From positions 1-64,000 of the forward strand of contig DXML01000019.1 in NCBI GenBank assembly GCA_019414205.1: a stretch of DNA of 64,000 bases, given 5' to 3'. This DNA is from Collinsella sp. (lineage in GTDB: Bacteria; Actinomycetota; Coriobacteriia; Coriobacteriales; Coriobacteriaceae). Every line of letters starts with the position of its first letter. The stretch's first letter is position 1. The notes under the pieces were generated by a model. That model was not told the DNA's origin. It saw only the letters and a program-made list of their open reading frames with translations, and did not search any database. Position numbers and translations under genes: made by a program. Positions 8,182 to 16,565 of the stretch are shown here, piece after piece.

Positions 8182-10482
8182 CTACTTAATCTTGGTCGTA
8201 CCCGGTGCCAGGTTGGGGTCGGTCTCGTTGGCCTCGGTCTGGAAGTGCTCGGTGTACACGTTCTTGCCGTCGCGGAACATCTCGTAGTACTGCATCTTGG
8301 CGTAATCCTCGCGCGCCTTGGTGGCGGCTGCGGCAGCGGCGTCGTCACCGGTGGCGTTGGAGGAAAGCGCCCAGCGCAGGCTGGCGTCCTCGTAGCCGAC
8401 GGAGTTGATGGCGGGCAGCGACTCGCGCAGCGTCATGTGCGCTTTCTGGTAGTCGGAGAGAGGTGCGCCGATCAGCTGCATCAGCTGGGTGGACAGATAG
8501 TTGGTGGACAGGTCGTCGACCTCGCTTGTCTGGTCGCAGCCGGCAACGTCGTAGTTGGCCCAAATGATGTAGTCGGTCTGCCACAAGCGCTCCTGGTGGG
8601 TGGCGTCATCCTCGTCGGTAAACCACTTGTCGTTGAACTTGGACGGGAAGAACGGCTGATGGTCGCCCCAGAACACCACGACCACCTTGCGATCGAGTTT
8701 GTTCAGGGCGTTGAGGAAGTAGCGCAGCGCCTGGTCGGACTGCTCAATGCACGAGACGTACTCGTCGACATCGGACAACGTGCCGTCCTCGACAGTCTTG
8801 GCGTCCAGGTCGGTCGTGTCGATGTTCAGGTGCATCTGCTTATCTGCCGGCAGTAGACCCGTATCGTAGCCCGAGTGGTTCTGCATGGTCACGTCGAAGA
8901 TAAACTGCGGATCGGCGTTCTGGTCGAGCAGCTCAAGAATCTTGTCGTAGGTAGCCTGGTCGGTCACCATACCGCGCAGGGTGTCGGCGCCCTGGAAATC
9001 GTTGATAGACAGGAACTGGTCAAAGCCAAAGTCCTTGTAGACGTTCTCGCGGTTCCAGTTGGTCGCGTGGTTGGGGTGCATGGCCGTGGTGGAATAGCCG
9101 AGCGATTTGAATTGCTCTGCCAGGTTCCCGGTCGTTTCCATGTTGTAGATGGTGTAGGGGTACACGCCCGAGCCCAGGTTGGCCATGGAGTTGCCGGTCA
9201 TAAACTCAAACTCGGTATTGGCGGTGCCGCCGCCGTAGGCGCTCACGTAGAGCTTACCGCGGCTGAGGCAGTTGGGCAGGTTCTTAAAGTACTGCGGGCC
9301 CTCGTAGCCGGCGCGCATGTTCTGGTAGATCGACAGATCCGAGAAGGTCTCGTTCATGATGGCGATGACCGTGGGCTTCTCGCTGTCGAACTGCTCCTTT
9401 GCGGCGGCGCGCTCGTCGCTCTTGGCCGCGTCGGACTTGTCGTAGGCCTTGGCGTACTTTTTGAGCGTGGCCTTGGCATCGTCGACGGAGTAGTCGGCGG
9501 GTTTGGGCGGCTTGATGGACTGCGCTGCGCTAATGAAAGCGGGCAGGTAGCCCTCGCGCCAGTAGCTCTCGAGCGGGCGCCAGGTGTAGACGGTGATGCC
9601 GAGGGTGTTGTAGTAGTCGATAAGCGTGACGTGCGCGGTCACGCCGCCCAGGCACAGCACGGCGACGAGCAGGTTGGTGAGCAGCATGCGCTTGGCGTTG
9701 GCGGCGCCCTTCTGACGGTGCGGTGCCACCAGGCCGGCGTACTCGCATAGCAGCATGGCGATGGCGGTAAAGCCCATGGACAGCACGCAGAACAGTGAGA
9801 TCGAGAAGGTGTAGCCGGTGCCGGCGACCGCGGCGGCGGTGGAGATGGCCGAAAGGTCGCCCGGCTGGATGGGCATGGATTTAAACGTGATGACGAAGAA
9901 CTCGGCAATGCCCAGGACAAAGAGGGCAAAGGCCAGGACCGCGGGAGCTGCGCCGTGGCGCTGGAACAGGAAGAACAGGCCGACCATGAGCGTGGTGATG
10001 ATGGCCCACTCGAGCAGGATGCACAGGGGGTAGACCCAGGTAAAGTCGTGGTTGGACGAGACCTCCATGCCCAGCAGCGCAAAGACGCCGGCGAGCAGCA
10101 GGCACAAGACGGCGGCGACGAGCGGTTTGCCCACAAAGGCGCCGCGCAGGCGGGCGAGCTTGCCGGTGGGGGCGGGGGCGTCGGGCCCGGCGAACGCAAA
10201 GACGCGCGGGGCGATGCGGTCGCGGGCGATGCTGGCCCAAGCGCAGCCGGTGAGGATGGCGTTGGTCAGGATGAGCATTACGAAGGCGAGCGGCTCGTTT
10301 TGCGCGACGAGGCCAATGGCGCTCCAAATGGTCAAAAAGAGCTGGAACAGGCCGAAGGCGACGCTCCACCCAAGAGCGCTTTTGGCAACGGTGCCCGACT
10401 GAGCGCGAATGGCCTTGGCCTCGCGCAAAACAAGGTAGACGGTCGCCGCAAGACCGACGAGCGAGATGGCGGCAGCGAACAT
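8182..10482 (-). CDS. LTA synthase family sulfatase-fold membrane protein
   Basis: 766-residue membrane enzyme of the LtaS/phosphoglycerol transferase family. The N-terminal half has about eight membrane segments. The C-terminal extracellular sulfatase-fold domain begins near KPTVIAIMNETFSDLS; GGGTANTEFEF matches the LtaS motif that supplies the catalytic threonine, and VVFWGDHQPFF holds the metal-binding DH pair. Family members polymerise glycerol phosphate onto a glycolipid or modify other envelope polymers; which polymer is made here is not shown. GAGGAG lies 7 bases before the ATG at 10482, better than the GTG five codons upstream. It is transcribed alone, divergent from the nitroreductase. 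Confidence 0.85.
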   Translation of the reverse strand: MFAAAISLVGLAATVYLVLREAKAIRAQSGTVAKSALGWSVAFGLFQLFLTIWSAIGLVAQNEPLAFVMLILTNAILTGCAWASIARDRIAPRVFAFAGPDAPAPTGKLARLRGAFVGKPLVAAVLCLLLAGVFALLGMEVSSNHDFTWVYPLCILLEWAIITTLMVGLFFLFQRHGAAPAVLAFALFVLGIAEFFVITFKSMPIQPGDLSAISTAAAVAGTGYTFSISLFCVLSMGFTAIAMLLCEYAGLVAPHRQKGAANAKRMLLTNLLVAVLCLGGVTAHVTLIDYYNTLGITVYTWRPLESYWREGYLPAFISAAQSIKPPKPADYSVDDAKATLKKYAKAYDKSDAAKSDERAAAKEQFDSEKPTVIAIMNETFSDLSIYQNMRAGYEGPQYFKNLPNCLSRGKLYVSAYGGGTANTEFEFMTGNSMANLGSGVYPYTIYNMETTGNLAEQFKSLGYSTTAMHPNHATNWNRENVYKDFGFDQFLSINDFQGADTLRGMVTDQATYDKILELLDQNADPQFIFDVTMQNHSGYDTGLLPADKQMHLNIDTTDLDAKTVEDGTLSDVDEYVSCIEQSDQALRYFLNALNKLDRKVVVVFWGDHQPFFPSKFNDKWFTDEDDATHQERLWQTDYIIWANYDVAGCDQTSEVDDLSTNYLSTQLMQLIGAPLSDYQKAHMTLRESLPAINSVGYEDASLRWALSSNATGDDAAAAAATKAREDYAKMQYYEMFRDGKNVYTEHFQTEANETDPNLAPGTTKIK

Positions 10483-10696
10483 GCTGAGACTCCTCACAAA
10501 CTTAAAACCTACGAAAGCGGGGGTTTACCCGATTGTTACCTAAATATGCACTGCATTTGCGGGCTGCGCACGACAACCAGCCATATTAACGCGCATGTGC
10601 GGCGGTGTGGCGCAATGTAGTGGCGACCTGCGCGATAATGGACGGGAATTACACGGAAACGTAAAGGCTTCTTAAAGAATTGGCGAGGATAGAGCT

Positions 10697-11572
10697 ATGG
10701 GCGAGCGGGTTTGTATGACGGGTGCCGGGCACTGCGGCGGAGCTGCGGGCGTGGATGCGAACGGTTATCCGGTCGAGACTACGGGTAACGCGGTGCTGGA
10801 CATCTTGGAGCACCGCTCGTCCACGCGTGCCTTTGCGCGCGATGACGACGACCGTCCCGTGGCGGTGACCGACGAGCAGCGGGCAGCGATTCTGCACGCG
10901 GCGAGCCGTGCGCCGTCGGCGGGCGCCATGATGATGTATTCCATCGTGAGCATCCGCGAGCAGGCCACGCTCGATCGCCTGGCCGACCTGTGCGACCATC
11001 AGCCTATGATTGCCAAGGCGCCCTGGGCACTTATATTTGTGGTCGACTATGCCAAGTGGATCGATCTGTTTGAGCATGTGGGCTGCTTTGAGCCCGAGTT
11101 TGTAGAGCGCACGGGCAAGTCGCCCCGTCGCGCGCCGGGTCTGGGCGACTTTGCCATCGCGGCACAGGACGCCGTGATCGCCGCGCAAAATGCCGTGGTC
11201 GCCGCCGAGGCCCTGGGCCTGGGGAGCTGCTACATCGGCGATATCGTCGAGAATGCCGAGGAAGTGGCCGAGCTGCTGGATCTGCCTGCGTATACCGTGC
11301 CGCTGTCGATGCTCATCATCGGCACGCCCCGTAAGGAACGCCCGGCAATCGCGCACCCCGTGGTAAACCTGGTACACGAGGAACGCTATCGCCGCGCCGA
11401 TGCCGCGACCATGGACGCGCAGGTGGCCGAGATGGATGCGATGTTTCGCCCGCATGCCCGCGAGGTGGGGGAGCGCGTCGTGGACATCTATACCCGCAAG
11501 CACACCAGTCCCTTTATGGCCGAGATGAGTCGCTCCATGGAGTGGTGGTTCAAAAACTGGCTCGGAAAATGA
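10697..11572 (+). CDS. Nitroreductase family FMN oxidoreductase
   Basis: 291-residue flavin oxidoreductase. Nitroreductase signatures include LEHRSSTRAFA near residue 38 (FMN phosphate contact), RAPSAGAMMMYSI (FMN/substrate loop) and LGLGSCYIGDIV (conserved near the C-terminal half). Closest by feel to the NfrA/NADPH-dependent subgroup. The N terminus has about 25 extra residues. GAGGAT precedes the ATG. The gene stands alone; its end is followed at once by a REP-like hairpin at 11574. Substrate cannot be told from sequence. Confidence 0.85.
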   Translation: MGERVCMTGAGHCGGAAGVDANGYPVETTGNAVLDILEHRSSTRAFARDDDDRPVAVTDEQRAAILHAASRAPSAGAMMMYSIVSIREQATLDRLADLCDHQPMIAKAPWALIFVVDYAKWIDLFEHVGCFEPEFVERTGKSPRRAPGLGDFAIAAQDAVIAAQNAVVAAEALGLGSCYIGDIVENAEEVAELLDLPAYTVPLSMLIIGTPRKERPAIAHPVVNLVHEERYRRADAATMDAQVAEMDAMFRPHAREVGERVVDIYTRKHTSPFMAEMSRSMEWWFKNWLGK

Positions 11573-11573
11573 C

Positions 11574-11608
11574 GAATGTGACAAGGGGACAGTCCCTTTG
11601 TCACATTC
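11574..11608. repeat. REP-like hairpin (TGTGACAAGGGGACAG family)
   Basis: GAATGTGACAAGGGGACAGT pairs with the following CCCTTTGTCACATTC. It begins two bases after the nitroreductase stop. Related copies lie near 14061, 29460, 32747, 33792, 38842, 40315 and 46926. No T-tract follows, so termination is uncertain. Confidence 0.8.
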
Positions 11609-11689
11609 CATATCGCCGCGGTAGCCTAAAGACTGTATAAATCTTTATCTAGCTGGGAAAACAGTGCATTAAAACATGGGCCGATTACC

Positions 11690-11695
11690 TATAAT
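11690..11695 (+). promoter_or_regulatory. Probable -10 box for kup
   Basis: A perfect TATAAT lies 35 bases before the kup ATG. The -35 region (CATTAA, spacer 17) is poor, suggesting activation or a weak promoter. Inferred from position only. Confidence 0.45.
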
Positions 11696-11730
11696 CCCCT
11701 CGAACGTTAAAGTTGGGAGGAAACCGGCTT

Positions 11731-13758
11731 ATGGAACAAAAGGCCAAGGAGGCAGCCTCGCACGCTGCGATTCCTGTGAGTATCTCGGCGATGCTCGTCA
11801 CGCTGGGCGTGGTGTACGGCGATATCGGCACCAGCCCTATGTATGTAACCAAGGCGCTCGTTGCCGGCAACGGCGGCATCGGAAGCGTCACGGAGGAGTT
11901 CGTGCTTGGTGCGCTCTCCCTTGTCGTGTGGACGGTCACGCTGCTGACGACCGTCAAGTACGTGCTGATCTCGCTGCGCGCCGACAACCACGGCGAGGGC
12001 GGTATCTTTGCCCTGTACAGCCTGGTCAAGCGCTGCGGCAAGTGGCTCATCATCCCCGCCATGCTGGGCGGCGCCGCATTGCTCGCTGACGGCATCCTGA
12101 CGCCCGCCGTTACCGTTACCACGGCCATCGAGGGCCTGCGCACCATCCCGGCGGTCCATGCTGTGTTGGGTGACGATCAGGGCCGTGTCGTGGCCATCAC
12201 GCTTGCCATCATCATCGCGCTCTTCTTGGTACAACGTATCGGTACGGCCAAGATCGGTCACGCCTTTGGCCCCATCATGACGCTGTGGTTCCTGTTCTTG
12301 GGCGGCACGGGTCTGTTCTTTGTCTTCCAGCACCCCGCGGTGCTGCTGTGCCTCAACCCGCTGCGTGGCATCGGCTTTTTGTTGAGCCCCAACAACCACG
12401 CGGGCATCATGATTCTGGGCAGCTGCTTCCTTGCCACCACCGGTGCCGAGGCGCTCTATTCCGACATGGGCCACGTGGGCCGCGGCAACATCTACGCCAC
12501 CTGGCCGTTCGTTAAGTGCTGTCTGCTGCTTTCCTATATGGGCCAGGGCGCGTGGCTTATCAACAACGCCGCCAACCCCGAGCTCATGGGTATCGCCGAC
12601 CTCAACCCCTTCTACCAGATGCTCACCCCGGGCCTGCGTCCCTTTGCCGTCGGCCTTTCCACCGTTGCGGCCATCATCGCCTCGCAGGCGCTCATCACCG
12701 GCGCATTCTCGCTGGTGTCCGAGGCCAGCCGTCTGGACCTTATGCCGCACATGCAGGTCTTCTACCCTGCCGAGACCAAGGGCCAGCTCTACATCCCCAT
12801 GGTCAACAACGTCATGCTTGTCGGCTGCGTCATCGTGGTGCTGCTGTTCCAGAACTCGGCGCATATGGAAGCCGCCTACGGCCTTGCCATTACGCTGACT
12901 ATGATGTGCACCACGCTGCTGCTCTTCTTCTACCTGCACGAGGAGCGCAAGCTCAAGGTTGCTCCGTGGATCTTCGCGGCCTTCTTCCTTTTGCTCGAAG
13001 GCTTCTTCTTCGTGAGCTCGCTCACCAAGTTCTTCCACGGCGGCTACTTCACCATCCTCATGGCTGCACTCATCATGGGCATTATGGTGTGCTGGTACAA
13101 CGGCACGGCGGTCGAGCAGCGCCAGTTTACGCTGCTGCCGCTGCGCAGCTACCTGCCGCAGCTCAAGCGCCTGCGTGACGACGACCGTTACGAGCGCATG
13201 AGCGACAACGTCGTGTACCTGACCAAGGACGCCCATACCGACTACATCGACCGCGATATCGTCTATTCGATCTTGGACAAGCATCCCAAGCGCGCCCGCG
13301 CCTGGTGGTTTGTGAATGTCGAGACCATGGACGAACCGCACACCTTTGCCTATTCGGTCGAGACGTTCGGCACCGACTACGTGTTCCGCGTGCATCTGTA
13401 CCTGGGCTACAAGATCAACCAGCGCGTCAATGCCTACCTGCGTCAGGTTGTTCAGGACCTGGCTGCCACCGGCGAGCTGCCGCCGCAGACGCATGACTAC
13501 TCGGTCTACAAGGATCCGGGTAACATCGGTACGTTCAAGTTCGTCCTGATCCGTAAGCTTCTGGCGCCCGAAAGCGATGTGGAGCCCAGCGAGCGTACGG
13601 CCATCACGCTCAAGTACATCATTCGCCGCGCCGCCGGCACGCCTGCACGCTGGTACGGCCTGGAGAACTCCAACGTGAGCTTTGAGTACGTGCCGCTGTT
13701 CACCAAGTTCAAGGCCGTGAACAAGATGCAGCGCCTGGCTCCCAACGAGCGGCCGTAG
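11731..13758 (+). CDS. kup: Kup-type potassium uptake transporter
   Basis: 675-residue potassium/proton symporter of the KUP/HAK family. The family signature GVVYGDIGTSPMYV stands at about residues 26-39, followed by about twelve membrane segments and a cytoplasmic C-terminal domain of about 200 residues. Length is typical. GGGAGG lies 10 bases before the ATG, so this start is preferred over an in-frame TTG six codons upstream. It is followed by a small membrane protein and then by a KdpDE-like two-component system, which suggests potassium-dependent control although no kdpFABC genes are present. Confidence 0.93.
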   Translation: MEQKAKEAASHAAIPVSISAMLVTLGVVYGDIGTSPMYVTKALVAGNGGIGSVTEEFVLGALSLVVWTVTLLTTVKYVLISLRADNHGEGGIFALYSLVKRCGKWLIIPAMLGGAALLADGILTPAVTVTTAIEGLRTIPAVHAVLGDDQGRVVAITLAIIIALFLVQRIGTAKIGHAFGPIMTLWFLFLGGTGLFFVFQHPAVLLCLNPLRGIGFLLSPNNHAGIMILGSCFLATTGAEALYSDMGHVGRGNIYATWPFVKCCLLLSYMGQGAWLINNAANPELMGIADLNPFYQMLTPGLRPFAVGLSTVAAIIASQALITGAFSLVSEASRLDLMPHMQVFYPAETKGQLYIPMVNNVMLVGCVIVVLLFQNSAHMEAAYGLAITLTMMCTTLLLFFYLHEERKLKVAPWIFAAFFLLLEGFFFVSSLTKFFHGGYFTILMAALIMGIMVCWYNGTAVEQRQFTLLPLRSYLPQLKRLRDDDRYERMSDNVVYLTKDAHTDYIDRDIVYSILDKHPKRARAWWFVNVETMDEPHTFAYSVETFGTDYVFRVHLYLGYKINQRVNAYLRQVVQDLAATGELPPQTHDYSVYKDPGNIGTFKFVLIRKLLAPESDVEPSERTAITLKYIIRRAAGTPARWYGLENSNVSFEYVPLFTKFKAVNKMQRLAPNERP

Positions 13759-13818
13759 ACGTCGGCGGCTACACGGAGTTGGTTTTTGATGGATAAGCAT
13801 GAGGCCGGGGAGGTAAAC

Positions 13819-14013
13819 ATGGATACAAAGGCGCTCGATGGCCGTGAGGCGGTGGTCGAAATGATGCGTGAGGCGCGTGTCGACGCTGCCGAAGATCGGT
13901 TCTTTACGAATCGGGCCAACATGGACATGGCCGATCGCGTAATTTCGATTGTGGCACTGGTATTTGGAGCGGTGTGCGTGTGTGCCCTGCTCGCGCACGT
14001 GCTGTTTGTCTAG
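13819..14013 (+). CDS. Small single-pass membrane protein
   Basis: 64-residue protein with an acidic/amphipathic N-terminal part (MDTKALDGREAVVEMMREAR) and one membrane helix near the C terminus (ISIVALVFGAVCVCALLAHV). GGGGAGG lies 5 bases before this ATG; an in-frame ATG at 13789 would add ten residues but has a weaker ribosome site. I do not recognise the family. It sits between kup and the sensor kinase, so a role in potassium transport or sensing is possible but only inferred from position. Confidence 0.55.
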   Translation: MDTKALDGREAVVEMMREARVDAAEDRFFTNRANMDMADRVISIVALVFGAVCVCALLAHVLFV

Positions 14014-14060
14014 CGACTGCCGGTCGTAGAAGGCTTTACACTTAGAACCACCACGAGGGA

Positions 14061-14107
14061 AAACCACCACAAAGGTGCCTGTCCCCTTTGTGGTGGTTTT
14101 TGTTTTT
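14061..14107 (+). terminator. Intrinsic terminator made from a REP-like hairpin
   Basis: AACCACCACAAAGG pairs with CCTTTGTGGTGGTT, followed by a T-rich run to 14107. The loop GTGCCTGTCC matches the core of the dispersed hairpin family. It separates kup and the small membrane protein from the two-component genes. Confidence 0.75.
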
Positions 14108-14121
14108 GAGGGAGGGGTACG

Positions 14122-15753
14122 GTGTCTATGGACGTCCGTGCGGACGGCGATATTGCCGATAACTTTTGGTGGCGGCGCACAACGCTGACGCGCCGCACTC
14201 CTCTGTATGACGCCTGCGTATCGGTGGGGCTGCTGGTCGCGGCGACGATTGTGGGCGCGCTGCTCGACCATCCGGGTCTCGCGCCGAGCATCATGATCGT
14301 CTATGTGTTCGCCGTTCAGCTGTGCGCATTCTTTACCTGGAGTCGTCTGTATTGCTTGCTGAGCTCGGCTGCCGCCGTGGCGCTCTACAACTTCTTGTTT
14401 GTCGACCCGCGCTACTCGCTGTCGCTTATCGACCGCGTCTATCCCGGCATGTTCTTCATCATGTTCGTGGTCTCGCTTGTGTCGAGCTCGATTGCGTTGG
14501 CCCTGCGCCGCGCCTTGGCACAGGCTGCCGCCAGCGACCGTCGCACGCATATGGTGCTCGAGACCAACCGCATGCTGCAACGGTGTGCCGATCAGCAGCA
14601 GATTGTGCATGCCATGGCAACGCAGCTGGCTCGACTTTCGGGCTGTCCGGTCGTGTGGTACAGCGCCGACGCCGACGATGATGACTTGCTGCCGCGTGCG
14701 ACGTACACGGCCGTGGGTGACGCCGCGCCGGTGCACGAGCTGGCGCCGCAGATGCCGCCGCGGCTCTCGGCGTCCGCCTATGTGGGGACGCCGCTCGACG
14801 CCACGTTTGGCGGCTCGGCGTTTTATGGCATCTACCTGACGGTCCGCACAGGTGACGGCTTCGTGCGCTCGGGCGACCCCGCCTCGGTGGTGGGCGTGCT
14901 GGCTATCGTTGCCGAGCCCGACGTGCTGACGCACGAGGAGCGGACACTTGCTGATGCCATCGTGAGCGAAGGCGAGCTGGCGCTCGATCGCGCCCGCGCC
15001 ATGGAGGCCCGCGAGGAGGCGGCGGTGCTCGCCAAAAACGAGCAGCTGCGCGCCAACCTGCTGCGCTCCATCTCGCACGACCTGCGCACGCCACTCACCA
15101 GTATTTCGGGCAATGCCGACGTGCTGCTCGACCAGGGCTCGACCGGCACGGCCGTGCTCGATAGCCAGACGCGCCGCGGCCTGCTCCTGTCCATTCGCTC
15201 GGATGCGCAATGGCTCAACGCTACCGTCGAGAACCTGCTCGCCATCACCAAGCTCGAGGGCGGCGGCATGCATCTGTCGACTACGCTCGAGCTCATGGAC
15301 GATATCGTCGAGGAGGCACTGCGCCACGTAAATCCGGCCGTGCGCGAGCACGACCTTAAGGTGGTGGCGTGCGATGAGCCGGCGCTCGTCAACGTCGATG
15401 CGCGCCTGATGGTGCAGCTGGTGGTCAATCTGGTGAACAACGCCATCACCTATACGCCCGCAGGCTCGCATATCGTGATCTCGATTAGCGTCGACGATGG
15501 ACGCGTGGCGTGCTCGGTGGCCGATGATGGTCCGGGCATCGCACCCGAGGACCGCGAGCGGATCTTTGAGTCGTTCTATACCGCCAACCACGGTCTTGCC
15601 GACAGCCACCGCAGCGTTGGCCTGGGTCTTTCGCTCTGCCGCTCCATTGCGTTGGCGCATGGCGGTAGCATAGAGGTTGCCGCGGCGGACCCGCACGGCT
15701 CGGTCTTTACGATTGAGCTTCCCGTCGCCGACGTTTCGTTTGATAAGGAGTAG
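14122..15753 (+). CDS. KdpD-like sensor histidine kinase lacking the N-terminal KdpD domain
   Basis: 543-residue sensor kinase. Four membrane helices of DUF4118 type lie at about residues 27-115 (includes ALYNFLFVDPRYSL, a hallmark of KdpD). A GAF-like region spans about 145-290, the HisKA phosphoacceptor is SISHDLRTPLTS, and the ATPase domain has the N box (VNLVNNAITYTPAG) and G boxes (DDGPGIA, GLGLSLC). Full KdpD has about 900 residues; the N-terminal KdpD and universal-stress domains are absent. Start GTG at 14122 (GGAGGGG, 4 bases away) or ATG at 14128. The response regulator follows 4 bases later. Inferred role: potassium or turgor sensing for kup. Confidence 0.85.
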   Translation: MSMDVRADGDIADNFWWRRTTLTRRTPLYDACVSVGLLVAATIVGALLDHPGLAPSIMIVYVFAVQLCAFFTWSRLYCLLSSAAAVALYNFLFVDPRYSLSLIDRVYPGMFFIMFVVSLVSSSIALALRRALAQAAASDRRTHMVLETNRMLQRCADQQQIVHAMATQLARLSGCPVVWYSADADDDDLLPRATYTAVGDAAPVHELAPQMPPRLSASAYVGTPLDATFGGSAFYGIYLTVRTGDGFVRSGDPASVVGVLAIVAEPDVLTHEERTLADAIVSEGELALDRARAMEAREEAAVLAKNEQLRANLLRSISHDLRTPLTSISGNADVLLDQGSTGTAVLDSQTRRGLLLSIRSDAQWLNATVENLLAITKLEGGGMHLSTTLELMDDIVEEALRHVNPAVREHDLKVVACDEPALVNVDARLMVQLVVNLVNNAITYTPAGSHIVISISVDDGRVACSVADDGPGIAPEDRERIFESFYTANHGLADSHRSVGLGLSLCRSIALAHGGSIEVAAADPHGSVFTIELPVADVSFDKE

Positions 15754-15757
15754 CGCC

Positions 15758-16471
15758 GTGCCGAACTCTGCCGTAAAACCGCTCATCTTGGTCGTTGAGG
15801 ACGATCCCGCCGTCCGCAACCTTATCGTTGCCGCGCTCGAGGCGCACGGCTTGCGTCATATGGCCGTTGAGACTGCCCATGCCGCCATCGCCGCCGCCTC
15901 ATCGCAGGCACCGAGCATTGTGCTGCTCGATCTGGGCCTGCCCGATATGGACGGCGTCAAGGTGGTGGAGTCGGTGCGCGCATGGTCGGGTATGCCGATC
16001 ATCGTGGTATCGGCGCGCAGCGAGGACGCGGACAAGATTCGCGCGCTCGATGCCGGCGCCGACGACTACCTGACCAAGCCGTTTTCGGTCGAGGAGCTGC
16101 TTGCGCGCATTCGCACGACGCTCAGGCGCCTTTCGTATGCGCAAACGGGCGGCGTTGTCTCCGAGGGCTCGTTCGATACCGGTGAGCTGCATATCGATTT
16201 TGATGCCGGCATCGCCACGATGGATGACGAGGAGCTGCATCTGACGCCGATCGAGTACAAGCTCCTGTGCCTGCTGGCGCATAACGCCGACAAGGTGCTG
16301 ACGCACCAGTTTATCCTGCACGAGATTTGGGGCACGGCAACCAAGAGCGACCTGGCGAGCCTACGTGTCTTTATGGGCACGCTGCGCAAGAAGATCGAAT
16401 CCGACCCCGCGCATCCGCGCTATATCCAAACGCATGTGGGCATCGGTTACCGATTGGTCACCCAAGGCTAG
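15758..16471 (+). CDS. KdpE-like OmpR-family response regulator
   Basis: 237-residue DNA-binding response regulator. The receiver domain shows VVEDD, the phosphoacceptor Asp in LLDLGLPDMDG and the conserved Lys in YLTKPFS. The C-terminal winged helix (LTPIEYKLLCLLAHN to HVGIGYRL) is of OmpR/PhoB type. AAGGAG lies 7 bases before the GTG start. It follows the KdpD-like kinase by 4 bases and is its evident partner. In other bacteria KdpE activates kdpFABC; with no such operon here the likely target is kup or an unlinked gene. Confidence 0.87.
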   Translation: MPNSAVKPLILVVEDDPAVRNLIVAALEAHGLRHMAVETAHAAIAAASSQAPSIVLLDLGLPDMDGVKVVESVRAWSGMPIIVVSARSEDADKIRALDAGADDYLTKPFSVEELLARIRTTLRRLSYAQTGGVVSEGSFDTGELHIDFDAGIATMDDEELHLTPIEYKLLCLLAHNADKVLTHQFILHEIWGTATKSDLASLRVFMGTLRKKIESDPAHPRYIQTHVGIGYRLVTQG

Positions 16472-16495
16472 ATTGCCAACCACCATCCCACTATG

Positions 16496-16562
16496 AGTTG
16501 CGGTGAAATACGGTCTAAATTTGCCTAATTCCAGGCAAAACAGTCCGTATACCACCGCAACT
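16496..16562. terminator. Long imperfect hairpin between convergent genes
   Basis: AGTTGCGGTG at 16496 pairs with CACCGCAACT ending at 16562, and the stem continues with mismatches to a tight TTGCCTaattccAGGCAA tip. Lying between the response regulator and rlmKL, which converge, it may terminate both. Short T runs follow on the plus strand. Confidence 0.55.
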
Positions 16563-16565
16563 TTG

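Noticed and set aside
11609..11730. A cyclic di-AMP riboswitch before kup
   Set aside because: The leader between the likely -10 box and the start is about 30 bases, too short, and no conserved ydaO core was recognised.
11707..15819. A 1370-codon open frame on the minus strand across kup and the two-component genes
   Set aside because: It is a GC-driven shadow of clear plus-strand genes with complete domain motifs; its translation has the Arg/His-rich low-complexity look of an antisense frame and no known domain.
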